Positions 1 to 5,371 of a DNA stretch of 5,371 nt are shown here, piece after piece. The stretch comes from Desulfobacterales bacterium (GTDB lineage: Bacteria; Desulfobacterota; Desulfobacteria; Desulfobacterales; RPRI01): NCBI GenBank assembly GCA_030689795.1, contig JAUYEO010000283.1, positions 1-5,371 on the forward strand, given 5' to 3'. A program made the translations under genes and the position numbers. A model generated the notes under the pieces. It was not told the origin of the DNA. It was given only the letters and a program-made list of their open reading frames with translations, and searched no databases. How positions within the stretch are numbered: the stretch's first letter is position 1; the number at the start of each line of letters is the position of its first letter.

Positions 1-610
1 TGAAAAGGAGCCCTGCTGCGGGGATATCGCACGGGTGGTGGGAGAATCCGGCCTGTTTCAGGAAAAGATGGAAAACGGCCTGGAACTTTTTGACCGGATG
101 GGGATAGAGGAAATGGTGACCTCCTCGCCCCATTGCTTCCACACCTTTCTTAATGAATATTCCGGAAGACCCTTTGGAGTGCGGCACTACACCCAGGTCC
201 TGAGAGAGCTGATCGCCGAGGGAAGGCTGGCTTTTAAAAACCCCGCCCGGGTAACTGTGACATATCATGATCCCTGCTATCTCGGGCGACACAATCGCAT
301 CTTTGAGGAGCCCCGGGAAATCATCCGCTCCATCCCCGGCGCGAAATTGATAGAAATGGCGCGTCATGGCGCTGACAGCCTCTGCTGCGGCGGAGGGGGC
401 GGAAGGATGTGGCAGGGGCAGGAACTGCATGGTGAGGCCCGGATGAGCGAAATCAGAATCAAAGAAGCACAGGCCACTGGGGCAGAGATCCTGATAACGG
501 CCTGTCCACTGTGTCTCATCATGCTGGAAGATGCTTCCAAGACCTTAGATTTGGAAGGTAAGCTGATGGTAATGGATTTAAATGAACTGGTTTTGCAGTC
601 ATTGGAATAG
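1..610 (+). CDS. CCG-domain Fe-S oxidoreductase, ETF-linked (HdrD/EtfAB:quinone oxidoreductase-like), C-terminal part
   Basis: The 5' end lies outside the window; the frame is open from base 2 and gives 202 visible residues. The visible part covers the end of one CCG (cysteine-rich, PF02754-type) domain and all of a second. The first has CCG at visible residues 5-7 and SPHC at 42-45. The second has DPC ending at C92, CCGGGGG from 128, and CPLC at 168-171. Paired CCG domains bind a noncubane or [4Fe-4S] cluster in heterodisulfide reductase HdrB/HdrD and relatives. The glycine-rich CCGGGGGRMW form and the SPHCFHTF/NEY segment resemble proteins encoded beside etfAB, which normally add an N-terminal membrane cytochrome-b-like domain and a ferredoxin domain; neither can be seen here. 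The likely role is taking electrons from reduced ETF and passing them to menaquinone (family inference). The etfA gene follows after 31 bases. The first Cys of the first CXXC is Ser (S42). Family call sure; exact electron acceptor not. Confidence 0.88.
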   Translation, partial: EKEPCCGDIARVVGESGLFQEKMENGLELFDRMGIEEMVTSSPHCFHTFLNEYSGRPFGVRHYTQVLRELIAEGRLAFKNPARVTVTYHDPCYLGRHNRIFEEPREIIRSIPGAKLIEMARHGADSLCCGGGGGRMWQGQELHGEARMSEIRIKEAQATGAEILITACPLCLIMLEDASKTLDLEGKLMVMDLNELVLQSLE

Positions 611-625
611 AAATAATCGCAAATA

Positions 626-631
626 GAAAGG
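626..631 (+). promoter_or_regulatory. ribosome binding site deciding the etfA start
   Basis: GAAAGG at 626-631 is a moderate Shine-Dalgarno match. It lies 10 bases before ATG 642 but only 4 and 7 bases before the in-frame GTG codons at 636 and 639. The spacing favours ATG 642, though the GTG codons cannot be excluded and would add only two residues or one. Confidence 0.5.
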
Positions 632-641
632 TCAAGTGGTG

Positions 642-1631
642 ATGAGTGAGCTTTTACTGTTGGTTGAGTCCAAAGAAGGACTACTGGATAAGACGACACT
701 GGAACTGATACGAGGGGGAAGCGAGCTGGCTAAGGATCTGGGTATTGACGCCGCAGCCGTAGTGGTCGGAAATGAAACCTCCCCCTTAGCGGAATCAGTG
801 GCCTCCTACGGATTAAAGAAGATCTACAAGCTGGAGCATCCTTTGTTGAAAGGCTTCCAGCCTGAGGCCTGGGCAGGGGCATTGGAGTGGTTAGCCCGGC
901 AAATTACGCCCCGGATATTTCTCATCAGCCACTCCTTCGTGGGGAAGGAAGTGGCGCCAAGGCTGGCCTATCGGCTGGATACGGAACTCACCACCGATTG
1001 CCTCAACCTGAGAATCGATCCCCAGGACGGCCTGCTTATTCGCACCAAGCCCATTTACGGGGGCAACGCTATCGCCGCTTTGAAATGTGCCGGCCTGCCT
1101 CAGATGGTAACAGTCAGGAAAAACGCCTTTGAGCCCATGGAGAAGGTCACGACCAAGAGTGATCTGGTTGATATGGTTCCTGCTCTGGATGAATCCATAA
1201 TCAAGGTTAAATCACTGAAGACGGTAAAAGAAGATGTCGTCGAATTGGACAAAGCGAACATGGTCATCGCGGGCGGAAGAGGGATCGTGGCGAAAGAGGA
1301 TTTTGAAATGCTGGCCGCCCTGGCCCAGGCGATGAGCAAATCCCAGGGGAAGGTGATGATCGGCTGCAGCCGACCGGTGGTGGATAAAAGCTGGATGTCC
1401 TCCGACCGCCAGATAGGCCTGACTGGTTCGATCATTGCCCCGGATACCTATATTGCCATAGGGATATCCGGAGCGATTCAACATCTGGTGGGTATGATTC
1501 GATCCAAGAAGATCATCGCCATCAATACAGACCCCGGCTGCAATATGTTTAAAGTAGCCGATGTGGGTGTTGTGGAAGATTATAAGGCGCTCATCCCGGC
1601 CTTGGTAAAGAAACTGGAGGAGTCGGCATGA
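642..1631 (+). CDS. etfA: electron transfer flavoprotein, alpha subunit (FixB/EtfA family)
   Basis: Encodes 329 residues from ATG 642, the usual length for an EtfA without an extra N-terminal ferredoxin domain. EtfA carries the FAD that accepts electrons from acyl-CoA or other dehydrogenases and works as a soluble heterodimer with EtfB. The N-terminal alpha/beta domain begins MSELLLLVES. The C-terminal FAD domain is clear: GGRG 211-214, SR 243-244, QIGLTG 257-262, GISGAIQH 274-281 and NTDP 295-298. R244, T261 and H281 have the same spacing as the human FAD contacts R249, T266 and H286, so FAD binding looks intact. Its stop overlaps the etfB start (ATGA), implying coupled translation. The alpha gene comes before the beta gene, the reverse of the commoner etfB-etfA or fixAB order. 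Family call very secure; the electron donor is unknown. Confidence 0.96.
   Translation: MSELLLLVESKEGLLDKTTLELIRGGSELAKDLGIDAAAVVVGNETSPLAESVASYGLKKIYKLEHPLLKGFQPEAWAGALEWLARQITPRIFLISHSFVGKEVAPRLAYRLDTELTTDCLNLRIDPQDGLLIRTKPIYGGNAIAALKCAGLPQMVTVRKNAFEPMEKVTTKSDLVDMVPALDESIIKVKSLKTVKEDVVELDKANMVIAGGRGIVAKEDFEMLAALAQAMSKSQGKVMIGCSRPVVDKSWMSSDRQIGLTGSIIAPDTYIAIGISGAIQHLVGMIRSKKIIAINTDPGCNMFKVADVGVVEDYKALIPALVKKLEESA
1616..1622 (+). promoter_or_regulatory. ribosome binding site of etfB, inside the etfA 3' end
   Basis: GGAGGAG at 1616-1622 is a strong Shine-Dalgarno sequence lying inside the last codons of etfA, 5 bases before ATG 1628. Together with the ATGA overlap it points to translational coupling, which would suit equal production of the two ETF subunits. 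Confidence 0.75.
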
Positions 1632-2422
1632 AAGGAATAAATATAATTGTCTGTGCCAAACAGATACCGGATCCGGAAGTACCCTTCTCCAACGTCAGTG
1701 TAGATGTGGAGAAGAAAGAGGTAATCGTGGACGCTCCGAATGTCATCAGCCCCTATGATGAAAATGCCCTGGAAGCGGCCATCCGGATAAAGGAAGAGAT
1801 GGGGGGAAAGATAACGGTCTTGAGCCTGGGCCGGAAGGTCTCGGATACGGTCCTCCGAAAGACCATAGCCGCCGGGGCCGACGCCCTGATACTTATTGAA
1901 GATCCGGCCTTCGAGCGGCTGGACAGCAATTCGGTGGCGTACGTGCTTTCCCGCGCCATCCGGAAGATTGGCGCCTATGATCTTATCCTGACCGGGAGAC
2001 AGGCCGGAGACTGGGACTCCGGTCAAGTGGGCTTGCTCCTCGCTGAATTGCTTGGAATTCCATCCATCAGCCTGGCCCGGTCGATAAAAATCAAGGAGGA
2101 CCGGGTGCTGGTGGAGAAGACCGTTCCCGTGGGCTATGAGGTGGTGGAGGCCGGGTTGCCGGCCCTGGTCACGGTGAGCAATGAGGTGGGGGAATTGAGA
2201 TATGTTTCCCGGAGCAAGATGATGGGGCTGCTGAAGCGTCCGACCCCCATACCCAAGTGGGGAGCCAAAGATCTGGTCGACGACCTCGAAAGGCTCAAAA
2301 AAATCCAACTGGTTGAGCTGTCGCCGCCACCGGACATGCGGAGGGCGTGTTTGTTCATAGAAGGCTCAACGCCTCAGGAAAAGGCCGACAAACTGGCTTC
2401 TTTTTTTAAAGAACTCGGGTGA
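1628..2422 (+). CDS. etfB: electron transfer flavoprotein, beta subunit (FixA/EtfB family)
   Basis: Encodes 264 residues, normal for EtfB. It partners EtfA and supplies the nucleotide site, which binds AMP in classical ETFs and a second FAD in bifurcating ones. Visible motifs are VCAKQIPDPE at 8-17, SPYDENALEAA at 41-51, GRQAGDWDSGQVG at 123-135 (the nucleotide-binding loop) and a typical C-terminal beta signature, EKTVPVGYE to LPALVTV (163-183). The segment RYVSRSKMMG (191-200) corresponds to the recognition loop that docks onto partner dehydrogenases in studied ETFs. The start is fixed by GGAGGAG 5 bases upstream and by the 4-base overlap with etfA. The next gene starts 60 bases downstream with its own strong ribosome binding site. 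Whether this ETF bifurcates electrons cannot be decided by eye. Family call very secure. Confidence 0.96.
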   Translation: MKGINIIVCAKQIPDPEVPFSNVSVDVEKKEVIVDAPNVISPYDENALEAAIRIKEEMGGKITVLSLGRKVSDTVLRKTIAAGADALILIEDPAFERLDSNSVAYVLSRAIRKIGAYDLILTGRQAGDWDSGQVGLLLAELLGIPSISLARSIKIKEDRVLVEKTVPVGYEVVEAGLPALVTVSNEVGELRYVSRSKMMGLLKRPTPIPKWGAKDLVDDLERLKKIQLVELSPPPDMRRACLFIEGSTPQEKADKLASFFKELG

Positions 2423-2468
2423 ATGGTAGAATCGATGTTGATATCATATTAACTTTTACAAAATGAAT

Positions 2469-2476
2469 GGGGAGGT
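2469..2476 (+). promoter_or_regulatory. strong ribosome binding site of the FAD oxidoreductase
   Basis: GGGGAGGT at 2469-2476 is a near-perfect Shine-Dalgarno sequence 6 bases before ATG 2483. It fixes the start and suggests efficient initiation independent of etfB. The 60-base spacer before it is AT-rich and includes the 8-base palindrome TGATATCA (2439-2446), but I see no convincing -35/-10 pair. Confidence 0.75.
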
Positions 2477-2482
2477 AACGAA

Positions 2483-4120
2483 ATGGCTGATAAAGTTTAC
2501 GATGCCGTGATTATCGGAGGAGGCCATCACGGAACGATCATAGCCCCTTACCTGGCCAAAGCCGGCCTGAAGGTGGGGGTCTTTGAGCGCCTGGATCATT
2601 TGGGCGGAGGAGCGGTGACGGAAGATCTGCCCTCTCCCGGCTTTCGCGGCAATTTCTGTGCACATTTCACCCGTTTCTATGGTCACCCGGCGTATAAAGA
2701 ATTCAATCTTCGAGAAGAAGGCCTGGAATATACATTCCCGGACACCAATGAAGCCATAATCTTTGATGACGAGAGCAGCTATATCGCTTACGCGGCCTTT
2801 ACAGTGGTCGATCCCAAGACGGGCGAAACCCGGTTCAACGAGGCGAACGTCAAAAAGACTTATGATCAGATCGCCCGATTTTCCAAAACGGATGCGGACA
2901 CCTATCTGGACCTGACCGAAAAATATAAAGACAAGTGGCGCGCCGCTTTCCATAAGCACCGGTATTCCGCTCCCACCCCCTGGGGGGTGCCGGACGCCCT
3001 GGAAGAGCTTTTCTCCGATCCTAAAAGCGGATTGGATCTCCCCATGCAGTTTATGACCTGCAAGCAGATCGCCCGCTATTTCTTCGAAAGCGACGAGCTT
3101 AGAATACTGACTTTGAGAGGGTTTCTTACATCATGGGGGTGTTTTCCCGATGATGTGCCGGGTATTGCCATTACCATTGCAACGATTCATTTAACATTAG
3201 GCTGGGAACCGGCAGCCATTGCTAAAGGCGGAACGCAGGCCATCACAGATGCTCTGGTTTCCGTTGGAAAGAAGCAAGGTGTAGAGTACTTCCTGAATTC
3301 GGAAGTGCAAAAAGTCCTTATTGAAAACGGCAGGGCCACCGGGATCAAGCTGATGGACGGCACGGAGGTTGCCGCCAGGCAATTGGTGGTGTCGGACAAT
3401 GCCTCCCCGCAGCTCTTTCTGCGGTTGATTGGAGAAGATAGGATTACAGACGACATGAAGCGCAAAGCCAGGATCTACCAGTTCGATCGGGGCGAGCTTT
3501 TCTGGGGCACGGTTGGGGTCCATGAACTGCCGCAATACAAGGCGGCCAAATCAAACCCCGACGTCAACGCCGCGCCCCGCACCTATTTTGCCCCCAAAGA
3601 TCTCGGGTTCATGGAAGACAAGTATATGCATGAGATCTTTCTTTTCGGCCTGCCTTCTAAGATGTTCATCCTGACCGCCCCCGACAGCATCTGGGACCGC
3701 AGCCGGGTGCCTGAAGGGAAGCATTCTTTGCATGTCGAAGAGTTTACCTGTCCGGCCCGATTGTTTTCCAGAAAGGAATGGAAACAGATGACCCAGGAAT
3801 TTGTAGATGTGCTGTTTGAGCGGTGGGCGGAATATGCCCCCAACATGACCAAAGACAACCTGATCACCCATCGGATTACCAACCCGGTGGATATCCAGGA
3901 TACCCATCTGGACATGCGGGAAGGGGGCTGGTGTGAAGGAAACTGCAGCGGCGTTCAGAACGGACGCTTCAGGGGTATGCCCGGAGGGTATAGGACTTTT
4001 ATCAAAAACCTCTATATGTGCTCATCAGGCGTATATGGAGGCCCCGGCATAGGACGCGGCTCCAGTTATAATTGTTATAGAGCCATAGCGGAAGACCTCA
4101 GGTTACCGCCGCCGAAATAG
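2483..4120 (+). CDS. PYROXD2/phytoene dehydrogenase-like FAD-dependent oxidoreductase (COG1233 type)
   Basis: A 545-residue soluble flavoprotein with no signal peptide or clear membrane segment. The N-terminal Rossmann fold holds a dinucleotide motif, IIGGGHHG at 10-17, then E35 at the end of beta-2 for the FAD ribose and GGGAV at 41-45. This resembles the GGGHNGL...ER...GGAAVTEE pattern of PYROXD2 and phytoene dehydrogenase-like proteins. AKGGTQAITDAL (248-257 region) and VVSDNA (302-307) match the second FAD-side segment. The C-terminal SGVYGGPGIGRGSSYN (515-530) matches the closing FAD-binding motif of the CrtI/amine-oxidase superfamily. Members desaturate, saturate or isomerise C-C bonds, usually in hydrophobic substrates; the substrate here is unknown. 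No carotenoid genes are nearby, so carotenoid synthesis is not supported. Its place just after etfAB suggests electron exchange with ETF (inference). Other possible roles are an amine-oxidase-like or retinol-saturase-like activity. Flavoprotein family sure; reaction not. Confidence 0.88.
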   Translation: MADKVYDAVIIGGGHHGTIIAPYLAKAGLKVGVFERLDHLGGGAVTEDLPSPGFRGNFCAHFTRFYGHPAYKEFNLREEGLEYTFPDTNEAIIFDDESSYIAYAAFTVVDPKTGETRFNEANVKKTYDQIARFSKTDADTYLDLTEKYKDKWRAAFHKHRYSAPTPWGVPDALEELFSDPKSGLDLPMQFMTCKQIARYFFESDELRILTLRGFLTSWGCFPDDVPGIAITIATIHLTLGWEPAAIAKGGTQAITDALVSVGKKQGVEYFLNSEVQKVLIENGRATGIKLMDGTEVAARQLVVSDNASPQLFLRLIGEDRITDDMKRKARIYQFDRGELFWGTVGVHELPQYKAAKSNPDVNAAPRTYFAPKDLGFMEDKYMHEIFLFGLPSKMFILTAPDSIWDRSRVPEGKHSLHVEEFTCPARLFSRKEWKQMTQEFVDVLFERWAEYAPNMTKDNLITHRITNPVDIQDTHLDMREGGWCEGNCSGVQNGRFRGMPGGYRTFIKNLYMCSSGVYGGPGIGRGSSYNCYRAIAEDLRLPPPK

Positions 4121-4123
4121 GCT

Positions 4124-4153
4124 ATACTTAACCCATTTATCGGGGTTAGGTGT
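4124..4153 (+). other. inverted repeat / RNA hairpin after the FAD oxidoreductase
   Basis: Bases 4124-4134 pair with 4143-4153 to give an 11-bp stem (9 Watson-Crick and 2 T-G pairs) around the 8-base loop ATTTATCG. The core is TTAACCC facing GGGTTAG. It starts 3 bases after the oxidoreductase stop and ends 50 bases before the SDR start. No T-run follows, so it is not a classical intrinsic terminator. It could stabilise the upstream mRNA 3' end, act as a processing site or cause partial termination. The pairing is seen directly; the function is inferred. Confidence 0.45.
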
Positions 4154-4192
4154 TGAAATCCATATGCCTGAAAGGTTTGTTAAATCAAAAGC

Positions 4193-4196
4193 GAGG
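4193..4196 (+). promoter_or_regulatory. ribosome binding site deciding the SDR start
   Basis: GAGG at 4193-4196 sits 7 bases before ATG 4204. This supports ATG 4204 over the in-frame GTG at 4150, which lies inside the hairpin and would add 18 residues unlike any SDR N-terminus. Confidence 0.5.
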
Positions 4197-4203
4197 CCAT
4201 AGG

Positions 4204-4956
4204 ATGCGATTAAAAAACAAGGTTGCAATTGTTACCGGCGGGGCAAAAGGATTAGGAAGAGCTTTTGCTCTTCGTATGGCGGAAGAAGGCGCCGCAGTGA
4301 TGGTTGTTACAAGAAAAGATATGGACAACCTGAAGCGGACCGCAGAGACCATAAGGTCCATGGGAGGAGAAGCCCGGTTTTTTCAGGCCGATGTTGCCAA
4401 AATAGAAGACACACTGGCCATGGCAAAGGCAACTAAGGAAGCTTTCGGTAGAATCGATATCCTGATAAATAACGCTGCCATTTATGACGGAATTAAACGA
4501 ACGCCTTTTCATGAAATTGACCTGTTAGAATGGGACCTGGTTATGAATGTCAATGTCAAAGGGGCTTTTCTTTCAACGCGAGCCGTGTTTCCTTACATGA
4601 AAGAACAAGGTTATGGAAAAATAGTCAATCTTGCATCAGAAGTCTTTTTTACCGGGTCCCACGGATTTGCACATTACGTGGCCTCCAAAGGCGGTATCAT
4701 CGGACTTACCAGAGCCCTGGCGATTGAACTCGGGCCCTATAACATCTGCATCAATTGCGTGGCTCCCGGCTTCACGGATACGGAAGCCAGCCGAGGTTTG
4801 ACGGATGTGAACAAATATGATATTTCCAAGACGCCGCTGCGGCGGTTGGAAAAGCCGGAAGACTTGACCGGCGCCGCGCTTTTTCTGGCTTCATCGGAAA
4901 GTGATTTTATGACGGGTCAAACCCTGCTGGTTGACGGCGGCCGTGCCATGCATTAA
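4204..4956 (+). CDS. short-chain dehydrogenase/reductase (classical SDR, FabG-like, NADPH type likely)
   Basis: Encodes 250 residues from ATG 4204, the standard classical SDR length. All key elements are present: cofactor motif TGGAKGLG 11-18, D63-V64 at the adenine contact, NNAA 89-92, N117 in VNVKG, catalytic S145, Y158 and K162 (YVASK), PG 188-189, and the C-terminal signature TGQTLLVDGG 237-246. K15 before the second motif glycine and R37 after beta-2 are typical of NADPH-preferring members. It should interconvert an alcohol and a ketone, possibly a 3-hydroxyacyl or cyclic alcohol substrate, but the substrate cannot be read. The ATG was chosen because the protein then starts directly at beta-1 and has GAGG 7 bases upstream. 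The 5' two thirds are more AT-rich than the etf genes: hand counts give 26, 23 and 26 G+C in the 60-base lines starting at 4201, 4441 and 4621, versus 38 and 33 in those starting at 1861 and 2161. Transfer is possible but not shown. Confidence 0.94.
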   Translation: MRLKNKVAIVTGGAKGLGRAFALRMAEEGAAVMVVTRKDMDNLKRTAETIRSMGGEARFFQADVAKIEDTLAMAKATKEAFGRIDILINNAAIYDGIKRTPFHEIDLLEWDLVMNVNVKGAFLSTRAVFPYMKEQGYGKIVNLASEVFFTGSHGFAHYVASKGGIIGLTRALAIELGPYNICINCVAPGFTDTEASRGLTDVNKYDISKTPLRRLEKPEDLTGAALFLASSESDFMTGQTLLVDGGRAMH

Positions 4957-4994
4957 GAGCTTTGAATATCTACCATTCGGGTCTGGCATGGGTA

Positions 4995-5138
4995 ATGGGC
5001 TTTGGCATTCCGCAAGAAATTTTTAAGGAAACATATCAACACCCCCTGATTGTCAACAAAGAGACACAGGCAGAGACGAAATCACGGCTTCGTGGGCGTA
5101 TCTCCGATAAGATCCGCGCTTTCATCAGGAAAAATTAG
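4995..5138 (+). CDS. possible small protein or gene remnant, 47 aa, unrecognised
   Basis: This is the only sizeable + strand reading frame found between the SDR and the AOR gene. From ATG 4995 it encodes 47 residues, starting MGFGIPQEIF and ending RAFIRKN; TTG 4962 would give 58. The frame is open back to a TGA at 4932-4934, so it also runs into the SDR 3' end. The second half is basic (several K and R), which fits an amphipathic or nucleic-acid-binding tail but is not diagnostic. No clear ribosome binding site precedes ATG 4995. The stop lies 15 bases before the AOR start. I recognise no family. It could be a real small gene, the remnant of a larger gene, or chance. The rest of the 197-base gap shows no RNA gene and no terminator. 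Confidence 0.25.
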   Translation: MGFGIPQEIFKETYQHPLIVNKETQAETKSRLRGRISDKIRAFIRKN

Positions 5139-5147
5139 AGGAAGGGG
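5139..5147 (+). promoter_or_regulatory. ribosome binding site of the AOR gene
   Basis: A purine-rich stretch, AGGAAGGGG at 5139-5147, lies 6 bases before ATG 5154. A nearer ATG at 5149 would code only Met-Ser before a stop, so ATG 5154 is the start. Confidence 0.6.
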
Positions 5148-5153
5148 AATGTC

Positions 5154-5371
5154 ATGACCAGTTTTAACGGCAGGCTCCTCAGGGTTGACCTGAATCAATT
5201 GAAATATCGAACCGAAGAGATCCCGGTATCCTATCTGCAACAATATCTCTCAGCCCGCGGTCTGAGTGCCAGATATCTTTTCGATGAAATCCCGGCGCAG
5301 CTTGACCCACTTGATCCGGCCAATAAATTGATCCTGTCCATCGGAGCGCTCGCCGATACCGGATTGCAGGG
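5154..5371 (+). CDS. aldehyde:ferredoxin oxidoreductase (AOR) family protein, N-terminal part
   Basis: The first 72 residues are visible and the gene runs off the window. The segment matches the start of the AOR N-terminal domain, which binds the tungsten-bis-pyranopterin cofactor: NGRLLRVDL at 5-13, EEIP at 21-24, YLSARGLSARYLFDEIP at 31-47, DPLDPANKLI at 51-60 and a G.L..TG segment at 64-70. Enzymes of this family oxidise aldehydes to carboxylates with ferredoxin, or run in reverse, in the cytoplasm of anaerobes; some relatives (BamB) reduce aromatic rings. The usual GGRG of the cofactor-binding strand is SARG here, and the usual TGPLTGT-like segment reads IGALADTG, so it is a divergent member. 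The start is supported by AGGAAGGGG 6 bases upstream. The cluster cysteines and active site of a full AOR (about 600 residues) lie outside the window. Family likely; exact reaction unknown. Confidence 0.85.
   Translation, partial: MTSFNGRLLRVDLNQLKYRTEEIPVSYLQQYLSARGLSARYLFDEIPAQLDPLDPANKLILSIGALADTGLQ

Noticed and set aside
1580..2308. Long minus-strand open frame opposite etfB
   Set aside because: It is antisense to a secure etfB and its translation resembles no known protein; it is a codon-bias shadow.
642..2422. fixAB of nitrogen fixation
   Set aside because: FixA/FixB and EtfB/EtfA are one family; there is no fixC, fixX or nif gene here, and the CCG-domain neighbour points to anaerobic catabolism.
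2438..2464. Possible promoter before the FAD oxidoreductase (TTGATA, then TACAAAAT)
   Set aside because: The two boxes are only 13 bases apart and the -10 match is weak; AT-richness alone explains it.
2483..4120. Carotenoid biosynthesis (true CrtI phytoene desaturase)
   Set aside because: The N-terminal motif is closer to PYROXD2-like proteins and no crtB, crtE or related gene is present.
4150..4203. N-terminal extension of the SDR from GTG 4150
   Set aside because: The start lies inside the hairpin, has no ribosome binding site, and the added residues do not resemble an SDR; ATG 4204 begins directly at beta-1.
4994..5024. Possible terminator: AATG/CATT pairing followed by a T-run at 5020-5024
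   Set aside because: The stem is only 4 bp with a mismatched interior and ends well before the T-run; not a credible terminator hairpin.
5083..5094. Small hairpin CACG-GCTT-CGTG
   Set aside because: A 4-bp stem with no T-tract is expected by chance.
5154..5371. BamB, the tungsten subunit of class II benzoyl-CoA reductase
   Set aside because: The visible N-terminus reads more like general AOR, and no BamC-I genes are seen; the part needed to decide is outside the window.

Overview
The window holds six recognisable protein genes, all on the + strand, plus one doubtful small ORF. The set consists of an ETF-linked iron-sulfur oxidoreductase, both ETF subunits, an FAD oxidoreductase, a short-chain dehydrogenase and a tungsten-type aldehyde:ferredoxin oxidoreductase. 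This suggests a strictly anaerobic, acyl-CoA- or aromatic-acid-degrading bacterium, most plausibly a sulfate-reducing or syntrophic member of the Desulfobacterota (former Deltaproteobacteria). That taxonomic reading is inference from gene content, moderate GC and strong GGAGG-type ribosome binding sites; there is no rRNA or other phylogenetic marker here.

Layout: 1-610 is the C-terminal part of a CCG-domain (HdrD/EtfAB-linked) Fe-S oxidoreductase. 642-1631 is the ETF alpha subunit and 1628-2422 the ETF beta subunit, overlapping by the four bases ATGA. 2483-4120 is a PYROXD2/phytoene-dehydrogenase-like FAD flavoprotein. An 11-bp hairpin lies at 4124-4153, just after its stop. 4204-4956 is a classical SDR with NADPH-type cofactor signals. 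4957-5153 is a 197-base gap with one possible 47-codon ORF. 5154 to the window end is the N-terminus of an AOR-family protein.

How they may work together: ETF carries electrons between flavoprotein dehydrogenases and a CCG-domain Fe-S protein, which in this family usually passes them to membrane quinone. The first three genes therefore look like a complete soluble-to-membrane electron branch. The FAD oxidoreductase 60 bases downstream is a candidate redox partner acting on a C=C or C-C bond. The SDR (alcohol/ketone) and the AOR (aldehyde/carboxylate) would handle neighbouring oxidation levels of the same substrate. The substrate cannot be read from the sequence. No mobile element, CRISPR array, tRNA, rRNA or convincing intrinsic terminator was found. 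The least explained parts are the PYROXD2-like enzyme's role beside ETF, the atypical AOR N-terminus, and the 4957-5153 gap.
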